A stretch of DNA of 64,000 bases from an uncultured Maricaulis sp. Its GTDB lineage: Bacteria > Pseudomonadota > Alphaproteobacteria > Caulobacterales > Maricaulaceae. The translations under genes and the position numbers were made by a program. Numbering within the stretch: position 1 is the stretch's first letter; each line of letters opens with the position of its first letter. This document shows, piece after piece, positions 44,800 through 54,969 of this stretch. The stretch spans positions 28,861 to 92,860 of the forward strand of contig NZ_CAMYLS010000006.1 of assembly GCF_947259345.1 (NCBI RefSeq), given 5' to 3'. Under the pieces are notes generated by a model. That model was not told the origin of the DNA. It searched no databases and saw nothing but the letters and a program-made list of their open reading frames with translations.

Positions 44800-47664
44800 T
44801 TGAGCGATCACGACGACACGCCGAACACCCCGGAAGACGGACCCGAGAACGCCGGTGGCCAGCCGCCGGCCCTGCCGGACGGGATTGGCAATATCGCCAT
44901 CGAAGACGAGATGAAGTCCTCCTATCTCGACTATGCGATGAGTGTGATCGTGTCGCGGGCCATTCCCGATGCGCGTGATGGTCTCAAACCGGTTCACCGC
45001 CGCATTCTCTACACCATGCACGAGAACGGGCAGACGCACGAAAAAGCCTATCGCAAATGCGCCACCGCCGTCGGTGACGTGATGGGTCGCTATCACCCGC
45101 ATGGTGACCAGGCGGTCTATGACTCGCTGGTGCGCCTGGCCCAGGAATGGTCGATGCGCGTGCCGCTGATCGACGGGCAGGGCAATTTCGGCTCGGTCGA
45201 TGGTGATCCGCCCGCCGCCTATCGTTACACCGAGGCGCGGATGCAGAAGGTGGCCCAGTCGCTGCTGGCCGATATCGACAAGGATACGGTCAATTTCATC
45301 GACAATTATTCGGCCGAGCGCCAGGAGCCGGTCGTGCTACCGGCCCGTTTCCCGAACCTTCTGGTCAATGGCGCCGGCGGTATCGCGGTCGGCATGGCGA
45401 CCAATATCCCGCCGCACAATCTCGGCGAGGTGATCGACGGCACGCTGGCCCTGCTGGAAAATCCCGAACTCACCGAGGCCGAGCTGCTGGACTATATCCC
45501 GGGGCCGGACTTCCCGACGGGCGGTCTCATCCTGGGCCGGACCGGCGCGCGCAATGCGGTGCTGACCGGGCGCGGCTCGATCGTGATGCGGGCGCGGACC
45601 TCGATCGAGGAAGTGCGCAAAGACCGCATGGCGATCATCGTTCATGAAATCCCCTATCAGGTGAACAAGGCCTCGATGATCGAGAAGATCGCCGACCTGG
45701 TGCGCGACAAGAAAATCGAGGGCATTGCCGATCTGCGTGATGAGAGCGACCGCAATGGCATGCGCGTCGTGATCGAATTGAAACGCGATGCGGTGGCCGA
45801 TGTCATCCTCAACCAGCTCTTCCGCTGGTCGCCCATGCAGACGAGTTTCGGCGCCAATATGCTGTCGCTGGTCGGCGGTCGCCCGCAATTGTTGGGCGCG
45901 CTGGACATCCTGCGTGAATTCCTGCGCTTCCGTGAGGAAGTGGTGGCGCGTCGGGCCAAGTTCGAGCTCAACAAGGCGCGTGACCGGGCGCATGTCATTG
46001 TCGGCCTGGCCCTGGCTGTGGCCAATATCGATGAAGTCATCGCCCTCATCCGCAAGGCGCCCAATCCGGCGACCGCGCGCGAGCAATTGATGGCGCGTGA
46101 CTGGCCGGCCATGGATGTAGCGCCGCTGGTCGAACTGGTCGCCGATCCGCGCTCCATGCTGCGCGAGGACAATACGCTGCGCCTCACCGAGGAGCAGGCC
46201 CGGGCGATCCTGGAACTGCGCCTCAACCGCCTGACCGGTCTCGGCCGTGAAGAGCTGGGCAATGAAGCCGCAACCCTGGCCGAGCAGATCGCCGATCTCC
46301 TGGACCTGCTGCGTTCGCGCGACCGTGTCCTCGGCATGATCCGTGACGAGTTGACCGAGGTGCGCGAGAATTACGCCACGCTGCGCCGTTCGGAATTCGT
46401 CGATGCTGAACTCGACTTCGAGGATGAGGACCTGATCCCGCGTGAAGAGATGGTGGTGACCGTCACCCATGGCGGCTATGCCAAGCGCACGGCCCTGTCG
46501 GACTATCGCGCCCAGCGCCGGGGCGGCAAGGGCCGTTCGGGCATGGCGACCAAGGACGAGGATTTCATCGCCACGCTCTTTGTGGCCTCGACCCACGCGC
46601 CGCTCTTGTTCTTCTCCAATCGCGGCATGGTCTACAAGACCAAGACCTGGCGCCTGCCCCTGGGTGCGCCCAATACGCGCGGCAAGGCCCTGGTCAATCT
46701 CCTGCCGCTGGAGCAGGGCGAGACCATCACCTCGATCATGGCTTTGCCGGAAGACGAGAGCACTTGGGCCGACATGAATGTCATGTTCGCCACCAACAAG
46801 GGCACGGTCCGGCGCAACAAGCTGTCCGACTTCGTCCAGGTCAATCGCAATGGCAAGATTGCGATGAAGCTGGAAAACGAGGATGACCGCATCGTCAATG
46901 TGGTGCTGTGTACCGAGCAGGATGATGTCTTCCTGACCACGCACAAGGGCCGCGCGATCCGCTTCCCGGCGACCGATGTCCGCGTCTTTGCCGGCCGTAA
47001 TTCGGTCGGAGTGCGCGGTATCCGTCTGGCCGAGGGCGATACGCTGATCTCGATGGCGATCCTGCGCCATATCGATGTCACCTCGCCGGAAGCGCGAACC
47101 TATCTCAAACACGCCACCGCCATGCGCCGGGCGTTGGGAGATGATGAAGAGGTCGAGAACACCGTCTCTGACGGTGAGGAAGACGGTGACGATGAAGCCG
47201 CCCTGTCGACCGAACGCCTCGCCGAGCTGGGCGCCGCCGAGGAATTCCTCCTCACCGTGGCCTCCGACGGTATGGGCAAGCGTTCATCGGCTTATGATTT
47301 CCGGGTCATGGGGCGCGGTAATAACGGCGTCGCGGCGACCGATATCAAGCGCAATATCCCGCTTTCGGCCAGCTTCCCGGTCGAGGATGCCGACCAGATC
47401 ATGGCTGTCACCGATGGTGGCCAGCTGATCCGATTCCCGGTCGATACCGTCCGGATCGCCAGCCGGTCCTCGCGCGGTGTGCGCCTGATCCGCCTCAATG
47501 AGGGCGAGAATGTCGTCGCCGTCGTGCGTATCCAGGATGCCGGTGATGAGGCTGAGGACGGGCTTGATCCGGAGGCCTTGCCGGCCCCGGATGGCGCGGC
47601 TCCGGACGACTCCGCTCCGACCCCGGATGCCGGGCCTGACGGCGACGGCGAAGCGGGCGAGTAG
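44800..47664 (+). CDS. gyrA: DNA gyrase subunit A
   Basis: 954 residues from a TTG at 44800. The catalytic Tyr is Tyr143 in YRYTEARM, and the GyrA box QRRGGKG at about 572-578 confirms gyrase rather than topo IV. In the quinolone-determining region, HGDQAVYD has Gln104 where E. coli has Ser83, while the Asp87 equivalent is kept. An acidic insert lies in the C-terminal domain (about 780-800, [13 protein letters not shown]) and the tail is acidic. It introduces negative supercoils with GyrB. Confidence 0.97.
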   Translation: MSDHDDTPNTPEDGPENAGGQPPALPDGIGNIAIEDEMKSSYLDYAMSVIVSRAIPDARDGLKPVHRRILYTMHENGQTHEKAYRKCATAVGDVMGRYHPHGDQAVYDSLVRLAQEWSMRVPLIDGQGNFGSVDGDPPAAYRYTEARMQKVAQSLLADIDKDTVNFIDNYSAERQEPVVLPARFPNLLVNGAGGIAVGMATNIPPHNLGEVIDGTLALLENPELTEAELLDYIPGPDFPTGGLILGRTGARNAVLTGRGSIVMRARTSIEEVRKDRMAIIVHEIPYQVNKASMIEKIADLVRDKKIEGIADLRDESDRNGMRVVIELKRDAVADVILNQLFRWSPMQTSFGANMLSLVGGRPQLLGALDILREFLRFREEVVARRAKFELNKARDRAHVIVGLALAVANIDEVIALIRKAPNPATAREQLMARDWPAMDVAPLVELVADPRSMLREDNTLRLTEEQARAILELRLNRLTGLGREELGNEAATLAEQIADLLDLLRSRDRVLGMIRDELTEVRENYATLRRSEFVDAELDFEDEDLIPREEMVVTVTHGGYAKRTALSDYRAQRRGGKGRSGMATKDEDFIATLFVASTHAPLLFFSNRGMVYKTKTWRLPLGAPNTRGKALVNLLPLEQGETITSIMALPEDESTWADMNVMFATNKGTVRRNKLSDFVQVNRNGKIAMKLENEDDRIVNVVLCTEQDDVFLTTHKGRAIRFPATDVRVFAGRNSVGVRGIRLAEGDTLISMAILRHIDVTSPEARTYLKHATAMRRALGDDEEVENTVSDGEEDGDDEAALSTERLAELGAAEEFLLTVASDGMGKRSSAYDFRVMGRGNNGVAATDIKRNIPLSASFPVEDADQIMAVTDGGQLIRFPVDTVRIASRSSRGVRLIRLNEGENVVAVVRIQDAGDEAEDGLDPEALPAPDGAAPDDSAPTPDAGPDGDGEAGE

Positions 47665-47778
47665 CAGAGGCGAGTCGCATATCGGGCGAGGCGGGATGAT
47701 TGATCTCGCCTCGCCGGTCTGCCAGACAGGATCCCGACACCGGGCCGGTGTCGCAGGGGCGCCAGGCCCGGGGAGAGA

Positions 47779-48273
47779 ATGGCCATGATCCGTACCGCGC
47801 TCTATCCGGGCACATTCGATCCGCTGACCAATGGGCATATCGACATTATCGGCCGGGCCGTGAAACTCGTCGACCATCTGGTCATTGGTGTTGCCATCAA
47901 TGAAGGCAAGAAGCCGCTCTTCAATCTGGAGGAGCGTGTCGACATGGTCCGCGAGGAAGTGGCCCAGTTCGCCGATGGCGCGCAGATCGAGGTCCGCCCC
48001 TTTGATGGCCTGCTCATGCATTTCGCCGAGGAGATCGGCGCTCAGTCCATCGTGCGCGGACTTCGGGCCGTGTCCGATTTCGAGTATGAATTCCAGATGG
48101 TCGCCATGAACCAGCAGCTCAATGATGATATCGAGACGCTGTTCCTGATGGCTGATCCGCGTCACCAGGCCATCGCGTCGCGCCTGGTGAAGGAAATTGC
48201 CCGTCTGGGCGGCGATATTTCCGCCTTCGTGACGCCAAGTATTGAACGCCGATTGAAGGAGCGTCTTGCGTGA
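47779..48273 (+). CDS. coaD: Pantetheine-phosphate adenylyltransferase
   Basis: 164 residues. The nucleotidyltransferase motif YPGTFDPLTNGHIDII (T/H-x-G-H type) is at the N-terminus, and RGLRAVSDFEYEFQMV is the CoaD substrate region. It makes dephospho-CoA in coenzyme A synthesis. The ATG at 47785 is an alternative. Its stop overlaps the next start by GTGA. It follows gyrA by 114 bases. Confidence 0.95.
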   Translation: MAMIRTALYPGTFDPLTNGHIDIIGRAVKLVDHLVIGVAINEGKKPLFNLEERVDMVREEVAQFADGAQIEVRPFDGLLMHFAEEIGAQSIVRGLRAVSDFEYEFQMVAMNQQLNDDIETLFLMADPRHQAIASRLVKEIARLGGDISAFVTPSIERRLKERLA

Positions 48274-49229
48274 TCATGCGTTTCACCCTTTCCGCCTCCC
48301 TGGCCCTGGCGCTGACCACCGCCGCCTGCGCCCGCGAAACCGCCACGGACACCGCCGACACGGATGCCGCCGCGACGACTGCCGCCAGCGCGGTCGAAGC
48401 CCAGGCTACGGCTGCGGCTCCGCAATGGGATCTGCCCGCCGATGCCTGGCGCACCGCGGACCAGGAAGACCTGCTCTATATCGAGACCGACCACGGCATG
48501 GTCATTGTCGAGATGGCGCCGGAGTTTGCCCCCAATCATGTTGCGCGCATGCGCAGGCTGGCCCAGGAGCGCTTTTACGATTTCCTGGTCTGGCACCGGG
48601 TGATTGACGGCTTCATGGCCCAGGGCGGCGGCTCGCGGTCCAATCCCGGCCATGCGGCGGACGTAGAAGGCCTGGAAGCGGAGTTCACCGTACGCCGCTC
48701 GGGCGAGCCGGTGGTGACCGAGCTGCAGGATCGCATCATCAATCCGCGCGCCTTGCCGCAAACGGCCAAGGCCGGCTTCTGGGATGGTTTCCCGGCCGGC
48801 ACCCAGACTGCGGCGCTCGCTGCAATCACCGGTGACGGACAGGTCCAGTCCTGGCTCCTGCATTGTCGCGGCGCGGCCGCGGCGGCGCGCACCAGCGACC
48901 CCAATTCGGCCCGTAGCCAGTTCTACATCACGCGCGGCAATCCCGAGCATCTCAATGCGCAATACACGTCCTGGGGCCGCGTTCGCGTGGGTCAGGACGC
49001 CATTGACGCAATTGCCGTCGGCTCCGCCATGGAAGACCCGGATTTCCGCCCGGACACCATCCGCTCCATGCGCACCGGCGATGAGCTGCCGGCCGAAGAA
49101 CAGGTCACCATCGAGGTGGCCGATACCGACAGCGCGGCCTTTGCCGCCTATCTCGACACGCTGCGCGACCCGTCTGGCAATCTGCCGGACATTTGCGATA
49201 TCACCGTGCCGACCCGGATTGTTGAATAG
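48270..49229 (+). CDS. Envelope cyclophilin-type peptidyl-prolyl isomerase with a large insert
   Basis: 319 residues from the GTG at 48270 (AAGGAG eight bases upstream; an ATG at 48276 is the alternative). A signal or lipoprotein leader ends TTAAC at about residue 20. Cyclophilin motifs are split: HRVIDGFMAQGGG near 111-123, then an insert of about 60 residues, and later ARSQFYITRGN and WGRVRVGQDAIDAI. Likely a periplasmic folding helper. It sits between coaD and a compact cyclophilin. Confidence 0.87.
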   Translation: MIMRFTLSASLALALTTAACARETATDTADTDAAATTAASAVEAQATAAAPQWDLPADAWRTADQEDLLYIETDHGMVIVEMAPEFAPNHVARMRRLAQERFYDFLVWHRVIDGFMAQGGGSRSNPGHAADVEGLEAEFTVRRSGEPVVTELQDRIINPRALPQTAKAGFWDGFPAGTQTAALAAITGDGQVQSWLLHCRGAAAAARTSDPNSARSQFYITRGNPEHLNAQYTSWGRVRVGQDAIDAIAVGSAMEDPDFRPDTIRSMRTGDELPAEEQVTIEVADTDSAAFAAYLDTLRDPSGNLPDICDITVPTRIVE

Positions 49230-49237
49230 GAAGACCC

Positions 49238-49690
49238 ATGGCTGAAGAACAACTCGTATTCACGCTTGAAGGCGGAGACGTCACGATCAAGCTGCGTCCC
49301 GACCTCGCGCCCAAGCATGTGGCGCGGATCACCGAACTGGTGAAGGAAGGCTTTTATGACGGACTGAACTTCCACCGCGTGATCGATGGTTTCGTGGCGC
49401 AGGGCGGTTGCCCGAACGGTAATGGCATGGGCGGTTCCGGCCAGCACATTCCGGCCGAATTCTCCGCCGAGCCGCATGTGCGTGGCACGATGTCGATGGC
49501 CCGCGCCGCCGATCCGGACAGCGCGTCGAGCCAGTTCTTCATCTGCCTGGATGACGTGCCCTACCTCAACAACCAGTACACGGTCTGGGGTGAGGTGATC
49601 TCCGGCATGGAACATGTCGACGCGCTGCCCAAGGGCGAGCCGCCGGCCAATCCGGGCAAGATCGTCAAGGCGACGGTCGTCGAGGCCTAG
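49238..49690 (+). CDS. Cyclophilin-type peptidyl-prolyl isomerase, cytoplasmic
   Basis: 150 residues, minimal single domain. FHRVIDGFVAQGGCPNGNG, RGTMSMARAADPDSASSQFFI and the final WGEVISGMEHVD are the core cyclophilin motifs, including the catalytic Arg in FHRVI. No signal peptide. It starts eight bases after the envelope cyclophilin, so one cytoplasmic and one exported isomerase are made together. Confidence 0.94.
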   Translation: MAEEQLVFTLEGGDVTIKLRPDLAPKHVARITELVKEGFYDGLNFHRVIDGFVAQGGCPNGNGMGGSGQHIPAEFSAEPHVRGTMSMARAADPDSASSQFFICLDDVPYLNNQYTVWGEVISGMEHVDALPKGEPPANPGKIVKATVVEA

Positions 49691-49694
49691 CGCC

Positions 49695-50300
49695 TTGAGC
49701 TGGATCAGGACACTTGATCGAAAGGCGGCCGATGGCCGCCTTTCGGCTATCTACGACCGGGTCGCCGGCAAGACCGGCCAGATCGACAATATCCTCGCCG
49801 CCCATTCCCTGCGGCCGCACACGCTGGAAGGTCATATGGCCCTCTACAAGGTGGTGCTGCACCATTACGGCAACAGTCTCGACAAGGCCTATCTGGAAGC
49901 GATCGGGACCTGGGTGTCATCGCTCAATCGCTGCACCTATTGCGTCGAACATCATTTCGCCGGGCTCAAGCGGCTGCTCGCCGACGATACCCGTGCCGCG
50001 CAGATCCGCGACGCCATCGACAGCGGTATCCCGGAGCGGGCCTTCTCCGGCCGCGAGCTGGCCGGCCTGCGCTATGCGGAAATCCTGACCCGCGCACCTC
50101 ACAGTCTGACCGAACAGCATGTCATCGCCTTGCGCGAGGCAGGGTTTGACGATGGTGAAATTCTCGAGATCAACCAGGTCACGGCCTATTTCGCCTATGC
50201 CAACCGGACGGTTCTTGGCCTCGGTGTGAGCCATGAAGGCGAGACGCTGGGCCTGTCACCGAACATATCGGATGATCCGGACAACTGGTCTCACGACTGA
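49695..50300 (+). CDS. AhpD/carboxymuconolactone decarboxylase-like protein
   Basis: 201 residues from the TTG at 49695, four bases after the cyclophilin stop; relatives begin with the same SWIRT-like sequence. The motif C80-TY-C83-VEHH87 is the AhpD-type redox pair with His. Such peroxidase-related proteins reduce peroxides or reload peroxiredoxins. A terminator-like hairpin (49719-49745) lies inside its first codons. Its stop overlaps that of the convergent EEP-family gene by ten bases. Confidence 0.83.
   Translation: MSWIRTLDRKAADGRLSAIYDRVAGKTGQIDNILAAHSLRPHTLEGHMALYKVVLHHYGNSLDKAYLEAIGTWVSSLNRCTYCVEHHFAGLKRLLADDTRAAQIRDAIDSGIPERAFSGRELAGLRYAEILTRAPHSLTEQHVIALREAGFDDGEILEINQVTAYFAYANRTVLGLGVSHEGETLGLSPNISDDPDNWSHD
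49719..49745 (+). terminator. Terminator-like hairpin within the start of the AhpD-like gene
   Basis: CGAAAGGCGGCC (49719-49730) and GGCCGCCTTTCG (49734-49745) form a perfect 12-bp stem with a 3-base loop, 28 bases past the cyclophilin stop. It would attenuate transcription into the AhpD-like gene, yet it is also read as codons of that gene. Confidence 0.5.
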
Positions 50301-51292
50301 TCGGCCATCAGCCTCAGACGCGCGATGAGCGGGCGATGGTCGGACCCGGTATTGGGTCCGGCTTCGATCAACACGGTTTCCCATGCCTGACCGGCAAATA
50401 TGTGATCAATCCCGACCAGCATTGGCGGTACAGGGAATTCGGCTGACAGGGTGGTGCTGAACAGGCCCTCCGACGGCCAGGTCGGCAGGGCCAGGGACCG
50501 GCGCTCCAGATCAAGGTCACGCCCGATACGCGCCAGGGCGCGTGACGGCGCGGCTGCGTTGAAATCGCCCATCACGATCAGGCTGTCCTGCGCTTCGCCA
50601 GCGAGGGCGCGGGCGAGATTGCGGCGCTGGCAGTCCTGAGCGACGCTGGGGAAGGGCCAGGTCAGGTGCACAGAGACGATCGTCACCTCGCGTCCGTCCG
50701 GCAGTTCGATGCGGGCCCGGACAGCCGGTGGCAACTCCCAGTCACAGGGCACGGCATCCTGGAAGGATATCTCCGGCGGGTGGCGCACACAGCCGCTGTC
50801 GAGAATGGGCAGGTGGGACAGGACCCGGGTCGAGCGGCAGCGGGCGATATGCGGGAAGCTCGCTTCCAGCGCGCCCACCGTCGGCTTGGCGTGGCGGGTG
50901 GCTTCCTGCAGGGCAAGAATGTCGGGATTGATGGCGTCGACCACCAGCGGCACACCCGCCGGATCCCGGCGCAACCCCCACAGATTTTGCGTCATGACGG
51001 TGACCTCCTCGCCCTCATCAAGCATTGCGCGGGCAGGGGAGGTCGAGAGACGCCGGATCCATTCCGGTGCCGCCGGCATCGCGATCGCCAGGCAGCCAAG
51101 AGCAAGCAGGACCGGCACGAAGCGGTGGCGATTGCGCAGTGAGACAATCGTCACGCCTGTCGCGAACACCATGACCAGCGGCCAGATCTGGCGCCAGGCA
51201 TCAAACCCGCGCCAGGCCGGTGCCAGCGTGATGAAGGCGGCGAGGCCGAGCACCGCGCACAGGGCCAGAAAAGCTGAAATCGTGTGACGCAC
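50291..51292 (-). CDS. Membrane-anchored endonuclease/exonuclease/phosphatase-family hydrolase
   Basis: 333 residues. Three N-terminal hydrophobic helices (about 5-25, 37-52 and 58-75) precede an EEP domain: TVMTQNLWGLRR, ILALQEATRH, IVSVHLTWP, VMGDFNAAAPS and GSDHRPLIAR give the metal, phosphate and catalytic residues. The domain should be in the periplasm. Family members include secreted nucleases, sphingomyelinase-like and phosphoinositide-like phosphatases. It is divergent from queA. Confidence 0.87.
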   Translation of the reverse strand: MRHTISAFLALCAVLGLAAFITLAPAWRGFDAWRQIWPLVMVFATGVTIVSLRNRHRFVPVLLALGCLAIAMPAAPEWIRRLSTSPARAMLDEGEEVTVMTQNLWGLRRDPAGVPLVVDAINPDILALQEATRHAKPTVGALEASFPHIARCRSTRVLSHLPILDSGCVRHPPEISFQDAVPCDWELPPAVRARIELPDGREVTIVSVHLTWPFPSVAQDCQRRNLARALAGEAQDSLIVMGDFNAAAPSRALARIGRDLDLERRSLALPTWPSEGLFSTTLSAEFPVPPMLVGIDHIFAGQAWETVLIEAGPNTGSDHRPLIARLRLMADQS

Positions 51293-51384
51293 GTGACGAG
51301 CTCATGGTGTGAACCGAAGTATTGGCAGGCTTTCTACACGCCAAAGATTGCGAAGCCGTGTGTCCGTATATAGACCCCGCAGCC

Positions 51385-52446
51385 ATGCGTGTTTCCGACT
51401 TTGACTTCCACCTCCCCGAGGAGCGGATCGCCCTGCGTCCCGCTCGTCCGCGAGATGCGGCGCGGATGCTTCATGTCGCCTCCAATGGCGTGCTGGCTGA
51501 TCGCGGTGTGCGCGACCTGCCGGACATTCTCCAGCCGGGGGATTTGATGGTGTTCAACGACACTCGCGTTATCCCGGCCGCTCTGAAGGGCGTGCGTCCG
51601 GCGCGGGCGGTGGGCGGCGGCGGGCCGGTCGAGCTGGAGGTCAATCTGCACAAGCGGATCGATGCCTCGGCCTGGCGTGCCTTTGTGCGCCCGGCCAAGC
51701 GCCTGCGCACTGGTGACATGATTACCTTCGGCGAGATGCTCAAGGCTGAGGTGACAGGCAAATCCGAGGGCGGAGATGTCCGCCTGGTCTTCAATGCGAC
51801 GGGCCCGGCGCTGGATGCCGCGATCGCGGTGGCCGGCGAAATGCCGCTGCCGCCCTATATCGCCCGCAAGCGCGGAGTCGATGCGCAGGACGAGGCGGAC
51901 TACCAGACCCTGTTTGCCACCCATGAAGGTTCGGTCGCGGCCCCCACGGCCGGTCTCCACTTTACGCCGGAACTTATGGTGGCGCTGGAGGCGCGCGGTG
52001 TCGAGCAGACCCGCGTGACCCTGCATGTCGGGGCGGGGACGTTCCTGCCGGTGAAGTCCGACGATACTGATGATCACCAGATGCATTCGGAATGGTGCAC
52101 AGTCTCGGCCGCTGCGGCCGACGCTATCAATGCCGCCAAGGCCGAGGGCCGCCGGGTAATCCCGGTGGGCACCACGGCGCTGCGCACGATTGAGAGCCTG
52201 GCCACAGGGCCGGGCGTGATCAAGGCGGGCAGCCGGGACACCGATATCTTCCTCACACCGGGCTCGGATTTTGCCATCACCGACATGTTGATGACGAATT
52301 TCCACCTGCCCAGATCGACGCTCTTCATGCTGGTCAGCGCCCTGTCGGGCCTCGATGTCATGCAGCGCGCCTACGCCCATGCCATTGCGGCGGAGTATCG
52401 TTTCTACTCCTATGGCGATGCCTGCCTGCTGGAGCGCCGCACATGA
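51385..52446 (+). CDS. queA: S-adenosylmethionine:tRNA ribosyltransferase-isomerase
   Basis: 353 residues from the ATG at 51385. The start [19 protein letters not shown] and later motifs [19 protein letters not shown] and [19 protein letters not shown] are QueA hallmarks. It moves the ribose of SAM onto preQ1 in tRNA to form epoxyqueuosine. Its stop overlaps tgt by ATGA, so both queuosine steps are coupled. Confidence 0.96.
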   Translation: MRVSDFDFHLPEERIALRPARPRDAARMLHVASNGVLADRGVRDLPDILQPGDLMVFNDTRVIPAALKGVRPARAVGGGGPVELEVNLHKRIDASAWRAFVRPAKRLRTGDMITFGEMLKAEVTGKSEGGDVRLVFNATGPALDAAIAVAGEMPLPPYIARKRGVDAQDEADYQTLFATHEGSVAAPTAGLHFTPELMVALEARGVEQTRVTLHVGAGTFLPVKSDDTDDHQMHSEWCTVSAAAADAINAAKAEGRRVIPVGTTALRTIESLATGPGVIKAGSRDTDIFLTPGSDFAITDMLMTNFHLPRSTLFMLVSALSGLDVMQRAYAHAIAAEYRFYSYGDACLLERRT

Positions 52447-53585
52447 CCACCTTCCCCTATGAGATCCACGCCACCGATGGCGCGGCGCGCACCGGCGTCC
52501 TGAAGACCAGCCGCGGCGATATCCGTACGCCGGCCTTCATGCCGGTCGGCACGGCCGCGACGGTGAAGGCGCTCTATATGGACCAGGTCCGCGAGACCGG
52601 GGCCGACATCATTCTGGGCAATACTTATCACCTTATGCTTCGCCCCGGTGCCGAGCGGGTGAAGCGTCTCGGCGGTCTGCATAAATTCTCGACCTGGAAA
52701 GGCCCGATGCTGACCGATAGTGGCGGCTTTCAGGTCTGGTCCCTGTCCAAGCTGCGCAAGATGACCGAGGCGGGGGTGAAATTCCGCTCCCATATCGACG
52801 GGTCCGAGCACAATCTCACCCCGGAACGCTCGATCGAAATCCAGGCCGACCTGTTGGGTGCCGACATCTCCATGCAGCTGGACGAATGCACGCCCTTTGG
52901 CTGTTCAGAAAAAGAAGCCCGCACCAGCATGGAACTCTCCATCCGCTGGGGGCAGCGCTCCAAGGCGGCCTTCGGGACCCGAGACGATCAGGCCTTGTTC
53001 GGTATTGTCCAGGGTTCGGTGTTTGAAAACCTGCGCCGCGAAAGCGCCGAACGCCTCATCGAGACCGGCTATGACGGCTATGCCATTGGTGGCCTCGCGG
53101 TCGGTGAGGGCTTTGAGAAAATGTGCGACGTGCTCGACTTCACGACACCGCACCTGCCGCGCGAACGGCCGCGTTACCTGATGGGTGTCGGCAAGCCGAT
53201 TGACCTGGTCGAGGCGGTCGCCCGCGGTGTCGACATGTTCGATTGCGTCCTGCCGACCCGCTCGGGCCGTCATGGCCAGGCCTGGTCGGATCATGGCCCG
53301 ATCAATATCAAGCGCGCCGAGTTTGCCGAGGACGATACGCCGCTCAATCCGGAGATCGATTGCCCGGCCAGCACGGATTACTCACGTGCCTATCTTCACC
53401 ACCTCTTCCGGGCCGGCGAGTATCTCTCGGCCATGCTGCTCTCCTGGCATAATATCGCTTACTTCCAGCACCTTACCGGGCGCATGCGGGCCGCGATTGC
53501 GGCGGGTGAGTTCGAGGCCTTTCGACGGGAGTTCCGGGCGAAATGGGACGAGGGCCAGGCAAAAGCAGCTGAGCGGGCGGGATAG
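52443..53585 (+). CDS. tgt: Queuine/preQ1 tRNA-guanine transglycosylase
   Basis: 380 residues. The nucleophile Asp is in [13 protein letters not shown] (first half, catalytic base) and [16 protein letters not shown] (nucleophile). The zinc site here is unusual-looking: where most bacterial TGTs have C-x-C-x-x-C in this region, the sequence reads [19 protein letters not shown], so only one of the three Cys and the His remain. It exchanges guanine-34 for preQ1 in tRNAs for Asp, Asn, His and Tyr. It is coupled to queA. Confidence 0.94.
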   Translation: MTTFPYEIHATDGAARTGVLKTSRGDIRTPAFMPVGTAATVKALYMDQVRETGADIILGNTYHLMLRPGAERVKRLGGLHKFSTWKGPMLTDSGGFQVWSLSKLRKMTEAGVKFRSHIDGSEHNLTPERSIEIQADLLGADISMQLDECTPFGCSEKEARTSMELSIRWGQRSKAAFGTRDDQALFGIVQGSVFENLRRESAERLIETGYDGYAIGGLAVGEGFEKMCDVLDFTTPHLPRERPRYLMGVGKPIDLVEAVARGVDMFDCVLPTRSGRHGQAWSDHGPINIKRAEFAEDDTPLNPEIDCPASTDYSRAYLHHLFRAGEYLSAMLLSWHNIAYFQHLTGRMRAAIAAGEFEAFRREFRAKWDEGQAKAAERAG

Positions 53586-53587
53586 CG

Positions 53588-54115
53588 ATGTCAGTGACGG
53601 TGCGCCTGCTTGACCAAGCTGGATTGGCGGCAGCGCTGCCTGAACTCTCCAAACTTCTCATCGCTTGCGTTGAGGCCGGTGCCTCGATCGGTTTCATGGC
53701 GGTTCTTTCTCCGGCGCGGGCTGACGCATTCTGGACCGACATCGCCGGTCAGGTGGAGCGTGGCGACCGGCTGATCTGGTCGGCGCGCGATACCGACACA
53801 GGCGCACTCCTCGGCTCGGTCCAACTCATTACCGGCCTGCCCGACAACCAGCCTCATCGCGGTGATGTCGCCAAATTGATGGTCTCACCGGAGGCCCGGC
53901 GGCGCGGCATTGCCGACCTGCTGATGGCCGCACTGGAGGCCAAGGCGCGTGACACCGGATTGCGGACGCTTGTCCTCGATACGGTGACAGGGTCACCTGC
54001 CGAGGCGCTTTATCGCAAGCGCGGCTGGGTGGAGGTCGGGCCTGTTCCCGATTACGCGCTCTTCCCGGACGGGTCTGCGTGCTCGACGACCTTTTTCTAT
54101 AAATCACTGGCCTGA
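53588..54115 (+). CDS. GNAT-family N-acetyltransferase
   Basis: 175 residues. The acetyl-CoA site is in KLMVSPEARRRGIADLLMAAL (R-R-x-G-I/x-A type) and the strand-turn TLVLDTVTGSPAEALYRKRGW closes the fold. The substrate is unknown. It begins two bases after the tgt stop, so it is part of the queA-tgt transcript, though a role in tRNA modification is not implied. Confidence 0.9.
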   Translation: MSVTVRLLDQAGLAAALPELSKLLIACVEAGASIGFMAVLSPARADAFWTDIAGQVERGDRLIWSARDTDTGALLGSVQLITGLPDNQPHRGDVAKLMVSPEARRRGIADLLMAALEAKARDTGLRTLVLDTVTGSPAEALYRKRGWVEVGPVPDYALFPDGSACSTTFFYKSLA

Positions 54116-54146
54116 TCGCGGTTTGGCGTCGGGCGGCGCAAGGCGG

Positions 54147-54785
54147 TCAGTCCTCGTGGTCGCCTTCTTCCTCGACCAGACCATAGGCCTCGAAGGCGCG
54201 GCGCATCTGGGCGGGGGGACAGCCAAAGCCGTCATAGAGCCCGCGCAGATAGGCGCGGCGACGCTGGGCCATCTCGCGCTGTTCGCGGGCTTCGCGTTCA
54301 ATTCGGCCGGCACCACCAAGAAACCGCACGACGGGACGGACCGGGTTCAGACCGACAATAGTCGAGCGATAGAGGCCGCGTGCGCCATCGGCGGCGGCGT
54401 CCGGCGCCTGGGCGGCGATATGAGCGCTCTGCCCCATCCAGGTGTCGTGATCATGTTCTTCTTCTTCGGCGAGGCGGCGTTCTTCCTCGACATCCGGGCC
54501 GAGCACGACGGTCAGTCGGGCAACGTCCTGGGCGACTGTGGAGCAGCGCCGGCGCGATCCCTCACCGCCATAAGGGGTCGGCACGGTCTCCTCGCCCTGA
54601 TCGACCATGATCCGGCCCGGCCGTTCCCGCGGCAGGCCGACGGCATCTTCCAGTGCTTCGGCTGTTTCCTCGCGTGCAAAACTGCCGGCTTCACCGGCCG
54701 TCTGGCGTGTGGACGAGCATGCGGTCGCGCCTAACGCCACGAGCAGACATGCGAACAGACTCAATCTTCCCCTCATGCGCTGCAT
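54147..54785 (-). CDS. Hypothetical lipoprotein
   Basis: 212 residues; an ATG at 54776 is an equally likely start, and neither has a clear ribosome binding site. The leader ends GATACSS, a lipobox with Cys at about residue 23. The mature part is highly charged, with helices rich in E, R and A (RRLAEEEEHDHD, REAREQREMAQRR). GLYDGFGCPPAQMRRAF near the C-terminus is the most patterned stretch. It is convergent with the GNAT gene. No family recognised. Confidence 0.75.
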   Translation of the reverse strand: MQRMRGRLSLFACLLVALGATACSSTRQTAGEAGSFAREETAEALEDAVGLPRERPGRIMVDQGEETVPTPYGGEGSRRRCSTVAQDVARLTVVLGPDVEEERRLAEEEEHDHDTWMGQSAHIAAQAPDAAADGARGLYRSTIVGLNPVRPVVRFLGGAGRIEREAREQREMAQRRRAYLRGLYDGFGCPPAQMRRAFEAYGLVEEEGDHED

Positions 54786-54846
54786 TTTAATCGGCGATTA
54801 CGGCGAAATCTCATCAAAAATGCTGAAATCCGCAGTCAAACCCCGA

Positions 54847-54873
54847 TTGACCCCCCCAAATCGCCCGTATAGG
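54847..54873 (+). promoter_or_regulatory. Probable promoter of the tRNA-Lys gene
   Basis: TTGACC (54847-54852) and TATAGG (54868-54873) with a 15-base spacer lie 20 bases before the tRNA 5' end. The hexamers are good; the spacer is a little short for a sigma-70 promoter. Confidence 0.45.
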
Positions 54874-54893
54874 TTCCGCGCTCCTCGTTCGGG

Positions 54894-54969
54894 GAGCCGA
54901 TAGCTCAGCTGGTAGAGCAACTGACTTTTAATCAGTAGGTCCAGGGTTCGAATCCCTGTCGGCTCACCA
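54894..54969 (+). tRNA. tRNA-Lys (anticodon TTT)
   Basis: 76 nucleotides. The acceptor stem GAGCCGA pairs with TCGGCTC, the D-arm AGCTCAGCTGGTAGAGC is standard, the anticodon arm ACTGA-CTTTTAA-TCAGT carries TTT, and the T-arm has GGTTCGAATCC. The 3' CCA is encoded. No integrase gene or duplicated 3' end was seen beside it. Confidence 0.97.

Noticed and set aside
49614..49694. Earlier start of the AhpD-like gene inside the cyclophilin gene
   Set aside because: The added residues are arginine/serine-rich frame-shadow sequence, and the family start falls at the TTG at 49695.
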